From a virus, in the IMG/VR virus record IMGVR_UViG_3300033571_016203, positions 1 to 43,640 of that record: a stretch of 43,640 bases of DNA. One strand, written 5' to 3'. Below the pieces are notes generated by a model. That model was given only the letters and a program-made list of their open reading frames with translations. It was not told where the DNA came from and did no database searches. Position numbers and translations under genes: made by a program. Shown here one piece after another: positions 7,294 through 14,009 of this stretch. How positions within the stretch are numbered: the stretch's first letter is position 1; each line of letters begins with the position of its first letter.

Positions 7294-7797
7294 TTATGTC
7301 CTTGTTACGAATACTTGAACTGGTAACTGTGCAACCTTGTCCCATTCATTTGCTGTTATCTCGATGAAATGACTTCTTACATGACCAGTGAGATATCGTT
7401 TGATGCAAGGTGCTACTGAAGAAAGAAGTGTTGTGCGTGAAAGAAGATCGTATGACAGTCTTAATTTTGTTGTCTCGTTCATACGTTTGTTGCTGGCATA
7501 TTCTTTGAGTTCATCCAATATAGATGATCTGGTACCACCATCGAGATAGTGTAGATTGAGACCCAAAAATCCATCTGGGTATCTTTGAATGGGAAACACG
7601 AGTGGAAATCTGTCATAGATTGGAAGTTTAGCTTTGTGCTTAGGATCGTATTCAAAGAAGAACATCTTGCCTATGACAGTAGTTCCTCTGGATCGATCAG
7701 CATTAGACAGCAGATTGCGTCTATAGCCAGCAGCACCTCTAGCTTTATTGAGCCACCAATCGACAGCTTCTTTTTGTTTTTGTTGTTGATTTGCCAT
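7294..7797 (-). CDS. conserved T4-like protein, function unknown
   Basis: 167 residues. Its most conserved-looking segment is KMFFFEYDPKHKAKLPIYD followed by RFPLVFPIQRYPDGFLGLN and LHYL, a pattern I associate with marine T4-like phages next to gp4 or baseplate genes. The protein is basic, with no cysteine cluster and no enzyme motif that I recognise. It sits between gp4 and the gp54-like gene on the same strand, so a head-completion or baseplate role is likely, but this is inferred from position. No ribosome binding site precedes the ATG. Instead a near-consensus late promoter ends exactly five bases before it. Confidence 0.72.
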   Translation of the reverse strand: MANQQQKQKEAVDWWLNKARGAAGYRRNLLSNADRSRGTTVIGKMFFFEYDPKHKAKLPIYDRFPLVFPIQRYPDGFLGLNLHYLDGGTRSSILDELKEYASNKRMNETTKLRLSYDLLSRTTLLSSVAPCIKRYLTGHVRSHFIEITANEWDKVAQLPVQVFVTRT

Positions 7798-7802
7798 ATC
7801 TG

Positions 7803-7810
7803 TATTTATC
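7803..7810 (-). promoter_or_regulatory. late promoter, GATAAATA, five bases before an ATG
   Basis: The minus strand reads GATAAATA (7 of 8 to TATAAATA), overlapping the stop codon of gp4. Five bases (CAGAT read on the minus strand) separate it from the ATG at 7797. In T4 the motif spans -13 to -6, so +1 would be the A of the ATG and the mRNA would have no leader. There is no Shine-Dalgarno sequence. Confidence 0.5.
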
Positions 7811-8259
7811 TATTTTATGCCAAGTTCGGCTTCAGTTATGAGTTTAAATTCCCAATTACGATCAGCACAGTATTCTTTAGCATACTTCCACTTAGCTTGA
7901 TTGACGCCCCAGGTCATGACTTCGGTGATGTATTTCTGTGTCTTTTTCTTGGAAACTTTAGGTTCTTTGGTCTGCGCTGATGGCTTTACTTCAAGCATCA
8001 TGGTCTTTGTGTTACCATCTGGAGTTTTGACTTTGACGAGAAAGTCTGGAAAGTATCGATGATATCTGTTATCGACAGGTGATATGTATGGTATTGCAAT
8101 TTCTTCGCTCTGCCACTCTATGACATTGACATTTTCATCGAGCCATTTCATGACCTTTCGTTCCCATAAAGACCTAAAGATGATATTGGTTGAATCACCC
8201 TTATACTTCTTGGGATTCTTGGGCGTAAACTTTCCTTTGTATGTCTTCGTGTTTGTCAT
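7810..8259 (-). CDS. 4: head completion protein (gp4-like)
   Basis: 149 residues, against 150 in T4. gp4 (also called gp50/65) acts late in head maturation, after packaging. The protein has a nuclease-like layout: FRSLWERKVMKWLDEN with Glu, YFPDFLVKVKTPDG with Asp and MLEVKPSAQ with the Glu-x-Lys of PD-(D/E)xK/TnsA-type folds. The C-terminal WGVNQAKWKYAKEYCADRNWEFKLITEAELG is typical of this family. It is first in the minus-strand baseplate operon and divergent from gp48. There is no ribosome binding site, and the region upstream on its strand has only a poor late-promoter match (TAAACATA, 6 of 8, again five bases from the ATG). Confidence 0.82.
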   Translation of the reverse strand: MTNTKTYKGKFTPKNPKKYKGDSTNIIFRSLWERKVMKWLDENVNVIEWQSEEIAIPYISPVDNRYHRYFPDFLVKVKTPDGNTKTMMLEVKPSAQTKEPKVSKKKTQKYITEVMTWGVNQAKWKYAKEYCADRNWEFKLITEAELGIK

Positions 8260-8266
8260 ATAAATA
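8259..8266 (+). promoter_or_regulatory. late promoter for the gp48-gp53-hub operon
   Basis: Perfect TATAAATA. The predicted start is near 8272, giving a 28-base leader that holds AAGGA (8286-8290 region) before the gp48 ATG at 8300. Its first base overlaps the start codon of the divergent gp4 gene, so the two units share only about 40 bases. Confidence 0.8.
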
Positions 8267-8299
8267 TGTTTAAATGTATTCCAAGGATTACAATCATAA

Positions 8300-9379
8300 A
8301 TGGCAAGCAGAGAAGAAAGCGATCAACAAGGCGTAGGTACTGAACCAGTTGATCTTGGACAAAGCAGATATGATTTCAGATATTTAGTTTTTCCAAATGA
8401 TCTTGGCATGGAAGACAATAGTCATTACATGATTATCAATATTAACGTGCCAACAAAAACATTCAAATCTTCAGTCGCAGCAGGTAGATATGCTGGTTCA
8501 CAATTTACTCCTTTAGGTGCAACTGACGTTTCAAAAGTTGATAAATTGAGATATGGACCAAGTGGATCCCTAAGCAATGCACCAGTAGTTATAGGAGGCG
8601 GAAATAACGGTGATAGACCAGCATTTAGTATACCTAGAAGAACAAAGAGAATTGCTGAATCTGTAGTTCTTCACATGCCAACACCCCTTGTCTATAATTC
8701 ACAAAATGCTTATGAAGAAATTTCACTCTCTGCTCTTGCTGGTAGAGTGGGCACGGCAGCTTTGGGTGGTGCCTCAGCTTTCGCTACAGCATTAAGGGGT
8801 GCATTTCAAAATGCTATTCAAAGAGGTGCTGCTGCACGGGCTATATCAAATCCTTTATCACCACAAGGAGCGTTATCGACAGCTTCTAAAGTTTTACAAT
8901 CTCCAATTAATCCTGCTGTTGAAGTGTTGTTTGCTAATACACTTGTAAGACAATTCACTTTTGAAGTGTTGATGGCACCAAGAAATGAAACAGAATCTTT
9001 GAGTATGCATAAGATCATAAAAACACTCAGATTTCATGCTGCTCCAGAAATATCTGATGCTAAATTGGGTGATATTCCAGGTTTATCTGGTGTATTAGAT
9101 GCATTAGGAACTGTAACCGGAACAAATTTAAATGATGTAGGACCTGGTCTATTTTGGATTCCTCCTGCAGAATTTGACATTACATTTTTCCATAAAGGTG
9201 AAGAAAATACGAATATTCTTAGAATCAATACATGTGTTCTTGAACGAATTGAAGTCGATTATGCTCCAACTGGTGTCTACTCAACATTTAGAAACGGTCA
9301 TCCAGTAGCTGCTAGACTTTCAATGGGATTCCGTGAAGTTGAACCAGTTCACAAAAAGAGAGTATTGCAAGGTTTCTAA
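8300..9379 (+). CDS. 48: baseplate tail-tube cap protein (gp48-like)
   Basis: 359 residues, against 364 in T4. gp48 caps the hub and, with gp54, starts tail-tube growth. The N-terminus YDFRYLVFPNDLGMEDNSHYMIININV is the gp48 pattern of marine T4-like phages ('FP.DLG....HYI.F.INV'). The C-terminal half (FTFEVLMAPRNETESLSMHKIIKTLRFHAAPE, then FWIPPAEFDITFF and ARLSMGFREVEPVHKKRV) has the tube-domain fold. The middle (about 150-200) is an Ala-rich linker that may face the tube lumen. gp53 starts at its stop codon (TAATG). Confidence 0.83.
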   Translation: MASREESDQQGVGTEPVDLGQSRYDFRYLVFPNDLGMEDNSHYMIININVPTKTFKSSVAAGRYAGSQFTPLGATDVSKVDKLRYGPSGSLSNAPVVIGGGNNGDRPAFSIPRRTKRIAESVVLHMPTPLVYNSQNAYEEISLSALAGRVGTAALGGASAFATALRGAFQNAIQRGAAARAISNPLSPQGALSTASKVLQSPINPAVEVLFANTLVRQFTFEVLMAPRNETESLSMHKIIKTLRFHAAPEISDAKLGDIPGLSGVLDALGTVTGTNLNDVGPGLFWIPPAEFDITFFHKGEENTNILRINTCVLERIEVDYAPTGVYSTFRNGHPVAARLSMGFREVEPVHKKRVLQGF

Positions 9380-10065
9380 TGGCAAAATATTTCGACAAAT
9401 TTCCTCGTATGTTATACAACATTGATGGAAAAAGATTAAGTAATTATCAAACAATAACAAATGTTCTTTTTAGAGTAAGAATAATTCGTGAAGCATTAAC
9501 CAATGTTTCTTCTTATTATGAATATCTAATCAAGAATGATGATACTCCAGAAATATTAGCAGAAAAAATTTATGGTGATCCAGAAGCACATTGGATTATT
9601 CTAATGGCAAATGATATTGTTGATGCTCAATACGACTGGCCATTGAACTATGATGATTTTAATAACTACATTATAGGAAAATATGGATCAATTGAAAATG
9701 CTCAAACAACATATCATCACTATGAGAAGGTTGTGATTAGAGAAGAACAGTTAAGTGGAATTGTTACTGAGGATGTATTTTGGATAAATGAAGATCAACT
9801 AACTGTAAACAATATGACTGTTCCTTATGATACATACGATAGTTTACCAAAAACTCAAGAGTATGAAGCTATCAACATGCAAAATGGTAAAACAGTAAAA
9901 GAAACTGAGTTTACACGACGAATCACATACTATGATCATGAAATGGATTTGAACGAAAGAAAAAGAGCAATCAAGATTATCAAACCAGAATATTATACTC
10001 AAATAATTCGTGAATTTGATGCACTGACAGAAACTTTGCCATCTTATATTAGAAGATTGATTTAA
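9379..10065 (+). CDS. 53: baseplate wedge subunit (gp53-like)
   Basis: 228 residues, against 196 in T4. gp53 joins neighbouring wedges to the hub. The recognisable part is MAKYFDKFPRMLYNIDGK and 'ILAEKIYGDPEAHWIILMANDIVDAQYDWPL' (about 57-87), which matches the LysM-like first domain of gp53. The remaining half is charged and less conserved. Overlaps both neighbours by TAATG-type junctions, so it is translationally coupled with gp48 and the hub gene. Confidence 0.88.
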   Translation: MAKYFDKFPRMLYNIDGKRLSNYQTITNVLFRVRIIREALTNVSSYYEYLIKNDDTPEILAEKIYGDPEAHWIILMANDIVDAQYDWPLNYDDFNNYIIGKYGSIENAQTTYHHYEKVVIREEQLSGIVTEDVFWINEDQLTVNNMTVPYDTYDSLPKTQEYEAINMQNGKTVKETEFTRRITYYDHEMDLNERKRAIKIIKPEYYTQIIREFDALTETLPSYIRRLI

Positions 10066-11270
10066 TGGAACAAGCACCAGATTTTCTCACACAGTTCGAA
10101 GTAGGTTTCTCAAATATAAGTGATGCATTAACAGATCAAATTACCGTGCAAGAAATTATGCTCGGTGAAAGTCTGTTGACACCTGGTCTGCAAACCACAG
10201 TCCATGTTCATAGTTCTATACATGAGAATCCAGTCAAAAATCTTGACGAATTTAAAAACACTATCATGACGATTGATATTGATAAACCTATTTTAGGTGA
10301 TTTTAATATCGAAAGAAAAATGAAAGTTAGCCAAACGACATATCGACTTGATCAGAGAAAATTCCTCAACAACAACATTGAAGAATTTTTTATTCATGCT
10401 TGCGATCAAACACTGTTAGATAACGCAGCTACACTTGTCAGTAAAATGTGGAAATGCACAACACCTTCAGCCGTAGTTCGAGAAGTGTTATCGTCTTGTG
10501 CAGGTGCAAGATCATTAGATATTGAATCATCTGCTCCAGCAAGAGATTATATTGCAGAGAACATTCGACCATTTCAGGTTGTTGCACAGCAAGCAAACGT
10601 TGCTCTTGCTGGAGGAAACGATCCATCTTTTCTTCACTACATGACCTATGAAAATTTAGGCACACATAAATTTAGATCATTGTATAGTTTAACGAAACAA
10701 CCCCCTGTTGCTCAGTACATATTTCAAGAAACTGGTGCATTGGCTGGTCATGCTTATCCATGGTCAATATTGACTCATAGTTTTCCATGTGATTTTGATT
10801 TGCTTTCTGACGTACTGAACGGTGTTGGCACAAATGGTGCAGACTTGAATAGCTTATTTACATTCAATCCTATTATGAAAATGTTTAATAGTTTTGGTAG
10901 TACTGCATTTGGTTGTGGTATCGGTAGTGGTATGCCAAAGTTATCAATGTCAAATGCTGGTTCAGCAACACAACAAAATGCTTGCCCAGACTATGCTCAT
11001 TTATACGTTCATAAGAGACAAGCACGAATGGGTCTTCTGGAACAAGATAAGATCGCATTGAGAATCATGGTACCATGGAATCCTTTATTGAACGCAGGCA
11101 AAATAATTAGATTGATTATGCCAAATAAAGCAGATGAGGCTGGTAAAACACTAAACTATGGATCAGGTGATTATCTTATAGTGAGTTTGAAGCATCATAT
11201 TAAAAGAGGACAACCGTCTACAATAACGATGGATTGTGTCTCAAGAACAGTTGGAGCAGGAGAAGTATAA
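10065..11270 (+). CDS. 27: baseplate hub subunit (gp27-like)
   Basis: 401 residues, close to T4 gp27 (391). gp27 is the trimeric hub to which the gp5 spike binds. Support: two tube-like halves, with N-terminal 'QITVQEIMLGESLLTPGLQTTVHVHS' (about 27-52) and TTYRLDQRKFLNNNIEEFFIHACD of the VgrG/gp27 type, and a C-terminal half with 'QDKIALRIMVPWNPLLNAGKII' and YLIVSLKHHIKRGQPSTITMDCVS, the usual closing strands of hub proteins. Gene order gp48-gp53-hub-gp5-gp25-gp6 supports it. ATG shared with the gp53 stop. Confidence 0.78.
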   Translation: MEQAPDFLTQFEVGFSNISDALTDQITVQEIMLGESLLTPGLQTTVHVHSSIHENPVKNLDEFKNTIMTIDIDKPILGDFNIERKMKVSQTTYRLDQRKFLNNNIEEFFIHACDQTLLDNAATLVSKMWKCTTPSAVVREVLSSCAGARSLDIESSAPARDYIAENIRPFQVVAQQANVALAGGNDPSFLHYMTYENLGTHKFRSLYSLTKQPPVAQYIFQETGALAGHAYPWSILTHSFPCDFDLLSDVLNGVGTNGADLNSLFTFNPIMKMFNSFGSTAFGCGIGSGMPKLSMSNAGSATQQNACPDYAHLYVHKRQARMGLLEQDKIALRIMVPWNPLLNAGKIIRLIMPNKADEAGKTLNYGSGDYLIVSLKHHIKRGQPSTITMDCVSRTVGAGEV

Positions 11271-11271
11271 T

Positions 11272-12762
11272 ATGTCTTTGCCAAGTAATTTTCCAGGTGA
11301 AAAGTCTTATCGAATCGTTGTTGGTGGAGATGTTAATGATTATGATCCACAAAAACTGTCTTTGATGAAAACTTATGATCCTACAAGACACAAGTTTCCA
11401 GAAGTTTCTCCTGAGCAATTGCCGTTTATTGGCACCGAAAGAACTGCAACACAATGCACACTAGAAAGATTTGAAGCTCCGCCCGAACAAGGATCTGTTG
11501 TTATTTGTTCACAAGATCGTGGATTTCCAACATCTGCTGTTGTAACAGGAACAGTTTCAGGCACAGAATTAAACTCAGCACAGAACGTGGCAGGCAATTC
11601 TGGTCTTTATGCATTGCTACAATTAGTATCTCAAATAACAACACGTAAAAGACTAAAGCCAAAAATTGTAGAGCAAGCAAAGAATAACGTTCTTATTCGT
11701 GATATGATAGAAAAGGGGCAAGATTGGAAACATGCTCATACAAAAGGCATCCAAACTCATGCTGCGTTCAATCAAGTAGTAGGACAACTTCTCAAAGAAG
11801 TAAAAAATATTGAAACTGCTCTACAAAGTTTTGCTAATATTCCTTCTATGGGTATGCTCTCTCAGCTTCCTGGTCAAGCACTAAATCTGGCATCAATCTT
11901 CAAGAATCTAACAAAGCAACAAAAGAAACGTGCAACACAAAAAATGTCGCCTGAACTTGTTGCTGGTCTAGAAAATATATTCTTACTTATGGGTGATGCG
12001 TCTTCGGATAGTAATTCATATGTCGCTTCTGATCGAATCAATCCAGAAGTCTATACTGAGAATATGATTGAACTGTTATCTCAATGCGATAACATCGGTG
12101 ATTTGCTTGATTGCATTCACAGACTGAACTATGATGAAACTCTTCGTGGTCTTGAAGCATATTCTAAGAAGAGTGATTCTGGACTAAAAGCAAACACAGT
12201 CAATCAAATTTTAGGTACTCCAGATTCTGATGGTGAAACAGAAACATCTGATCTTGTACTATCCAATATTCTTGATAATGCAAGAGTTCATTTTGATGAG
12301 GGATATAGTCTCAATATAAGTAACAAGACATATCTTGTGACAACTGCTAATCTAAGCAGCAATACGATTAGCGTTTATCCAAGAGTTGAACAAACACTTG
12401 AAAGTGCTGTTGTGTATGTTTATGAACCTATTTTGGAATTTGAGACTGAAGGTCCATATGGTCCAATGACAATGACAATGGACATCAATGGTAATGTAAA
12501 ACCAAAGAAAGATTCATTGCAACAATTGCAGCAAGCCATGCAAGCAATAACAAGTCTAATGAATCTAGCACAGTCTGCTAGTCAAGGACAGAATCTATTC
12601 GGTGATGCTGCAAAAAACCTAAGTCAAATGGTAAACAGAATACCTAACAGTGATCGCATATCTACACTTGGGACAATCATTAGTGCAGCAAAGGCAAAGG
12701 GATTAGATACTGCCACAGAAAAATCAATCAAAGGTATCTATCCTAATTTTAGCGGAATGTAG
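11272..12762 (+). CDS. hub-associated protein, probable gp5 OB-domain part
   Basis: 496 residues from the ATG at 11272, which has AGGAG about 9 bases upstream; a GTG at 11236 in the same frame lies inside the hub gene and is less likely. The N-terminal part (about 1-110) has EQGSVVICSQDRGFPTSAVVTGTVSG, similar to the last strands of the OB domain in gp5/VgrG ('G..V.v...dG....p.V.G'). The middle is helical (KTLIVEQAKNN-like stretches and FKNLTKQQKKRATQKMSPEL). A second beta region near 335-390 has SLNISNKTYLVTTANLSSNTISVYPRVEQTLES. No lysozyme motif is visible. Placed between the gp27-like hub and the spike, it probably links them. The OB assignment is tentative. Confidence 0.6.
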   Translation: MSLPSNFPGEKSYRIVVGGDVNDYDPQKLSLMKTYDPTRHKFPEVSPEQLPFIGTERTATQCTLERFEAPPEQGSVVICSQDRGFPTSAVVTGTVSGTELNSAQNVAGNSGLYALLQLVSQITTRKRLKPKIVEQAKNNVLIRDMIEKGQDWKHAHTKGIQTHAAFNQVVGQLLKEVKNIETALQSFANIPSMGMLSQLPGQALNLASIFKNLTKQQKKRATQKMSPELVAGLENIFLLMGDASSDSNSYVASDRINPEVYTENMIELLSQCDNIGDLLDCIHRLNYDETLRGLEAYSKKSDSGLKANTVNQILGTPDSDGETETSDLVLSNILDNARVHFDEGYSLNISNKTYLVTTANLSSNTISVYPRVEQTLESAVVYVYEPILEFETEGPYGPMTMTMDINGNVKPKKDSLQQLQQAMQAITSLMNLAQSASQGQNLFGDAAKNLSQMVNRIPNSDRISTLGTIISAAKAKGLDTATEKSIKGIYPNFSGM

Positions 12763-12773
12763 GAGATTATGAT

Positions 12774-13565
12774 ATGACAACTTTACCAACAAGACCAACA
12801 CCAACACAACATTCTCAAACTGCGCAAGGTTTAAAAGGAGAAATAGAACATCCAAACTATGCATCTTGGCAAACAAGAACCGGTCTGGTACCTTGGTTTG
12901 TAAATGATACAAAAGGTAATGAGTTTATTCTCTCACAACATCGTTCTGGTACATACTGGGAAATGACTCCAACAGGAGCATTCGTTCAAGTTGCATCTAA
13001 AAACAGAGAAGACATCACGTTTGGTAAACATGTGACACGCACAACGGGATCACATGATATTACAGTTGATGGTGGTAGCGATAGCAGCGTAAAGACCACT
13101 GGATCACGCAGAATCACTACCGATGGTGACAGTGAAATGACCACCAAAGGCAAGATGGTTATGTCAATGAAGAACATGAGTATTCTATCTGGTGAGTTTG
13201 TTGATATATCTGGTCAAGCATTCACTGCCAAAATGAAATCAGTGGTAATGCACGCAAGTGACGGACCCATTTCTCTAAACGCTGCTGGTGATGGCAATCT
13301 AACATCATCAGAAGGTTCTGTTGCATTACTTTCTAAATCTGGTGCTGTAACACTTGATGCAGGTTCAGATATTTCTATCTGGGGATCTGAATCAACGCAT
13401 ATCAAAGGTGGTGGCGGAGAGATTGTTGCTAAAGATGGCAAAGTTTATATTAACTCTGGTATGTTCAAAGCACCCTCTCAAGTTTGGAAAGGTCGTCCAG
13501 CAGGAGCACAATCAAAAGAAGCTGATTGGACTAATACCGATTTTTCTGATACACCCACATCATAA
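12774..13565 (+). CDS. 5: central spike protein (gp5 C-terminal beta-helix type)
   Basis: 263 residues. The N-terminal 60 residues are a linker (HPNYASWQTRTGLVPWFVNDTKGNEFILSQHRSGTYWEMTPTGAFVQVASKNRED). Residues 75-235 are a regular beta-helix of short repeats (HDITVDGGSDSSVKTTGSRRITTDGDSEMTTKGKMVMSMK-like, one strand every 8-10 residues), the fold of the triangular gp5/VgrG needle. The C-terminus (KAPSQVWKGRPAGAQS) would hold the tip. In T4, OB, lysozyme and needle are one chain (575 aa). Here the needle stands alone. AGGAG precedes the ATG. The spike pierces the outer membrane. Confidence 0.82.
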   Translation: MTTLPTRPTPTQHSQTAQGLKGEIEHPNYASWQTRTGLVPWFVNDTKGNEFILSQHRSGTYWEMTPTGAFVQVASKNREDITFGKHVTRTTGSHDITVDGGSDSSVKTTGSRRITTDGDSEMTTKGKMVMSMKNMSILSGEFVDISGQAFTAKMKSVVMHASDGPISLNAAGDGNLTSSEGSVALLSKSGAVTLDAGSDISIWGSESTHIKGGGGEIVAKDGKVYINSGMFKAPSQVWKGRPAGAQSKEADWTNTDFSDTPTS

Positions 13566-13572
13566 AACAAAG

Positions 13573-13580
13573 TATAAATA
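13573..13580 (+). promoter_or_regulatory. late promoter placed five bases before the gp25 ATG
   Basis: Perfect TATAAATA. Five bases (AACAC) separate it from the ATG at 13586. By the T4 spacing (motif at -13 to -6) the first transcribed base would be the A of the start codon. No Shine-Dalgarno sequence is present between the spike stop codon (13565) and gp25. Confidence 0.7.
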
Positions 13581-13585
13581 AACAC

Positions 13586-14008
13586 ATGAGACAAGTACAA
13601 AGAGTTACCAGAAAATACGACTATTCCGATCTAGACCTAGATTTCATAGCACATCCTACAACCAAGGATGTTGTTAAGAAAACTGGTATTGATGCTATTA
13701 GAAGATCAGTGAGAAACCTGATTCTTACCAATTTCTATGATAGAAAATTTAGATCGTTTATTGGATCAAACGCACAGAAGATTCTCTTTGATAATATCAA
13801 TCCTTTCACAGCAACATTCTTGAAAGACGCTATCATTGATGTTATAACAAACTTTGAACCACGTGTGAAACTAGCAGACGATGACGATGATGGTGTTCTA
13901 GTGGCAGTGAATCCTGATCTCAATGGCTATAATGTTAGAATCACATTTTCACCAATAAATACTGGACAACCAACAGTAATAAACTTATTTTTAGAAAGAC
14001 TGAGATAA
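13586..14008 (+). CDS. 25: baseplate wedge subunit (gp25-like)
   Basis: 140 residues, against 132 in T4. gp25 has a lysozyme-like fold without activity and sits in the wedge core with gp6 and gp53. Typical features: YDYSDLDLDFIAHPTTKDV, 'AIRRSVRNLILTNFYDRKF' and the FEPRVKL segment, ending in PTVINLFLERLR, a close fit to the gp25/GPW family. One base separates its stop from the gp6 start, so gp6 is probably translated from the same mRNA. Confidence 0.93.
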   Translation: MRQVQRVTRKYDYSDLDLDFIAHPTTKDVVKKTGIDAIRRSVRNLILTNFYDRKFRSFIGSNAQKILFDNINPFTATFLKDAIIDVITNFEPRVKLADDDDDGVLVAVNPDLNGYNVRITFSPINTGQPTVINLFLERLR

Positions 14009-14009
14009 T

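Noticed and set aside
7585-7980. 131-residue plus-strand frame opposite the unknown protein and gp4
   Set aside because: Shadow of two recognised minus-strand genes; overlaps both completely and has no sensible domain.
11236-11271. Longer start (GTG) for the hub-associated protein
   Set aside because: It lies within the hub gene; the ATG at 11272 has AGGAG at proper distance and directly follows the hub stop.
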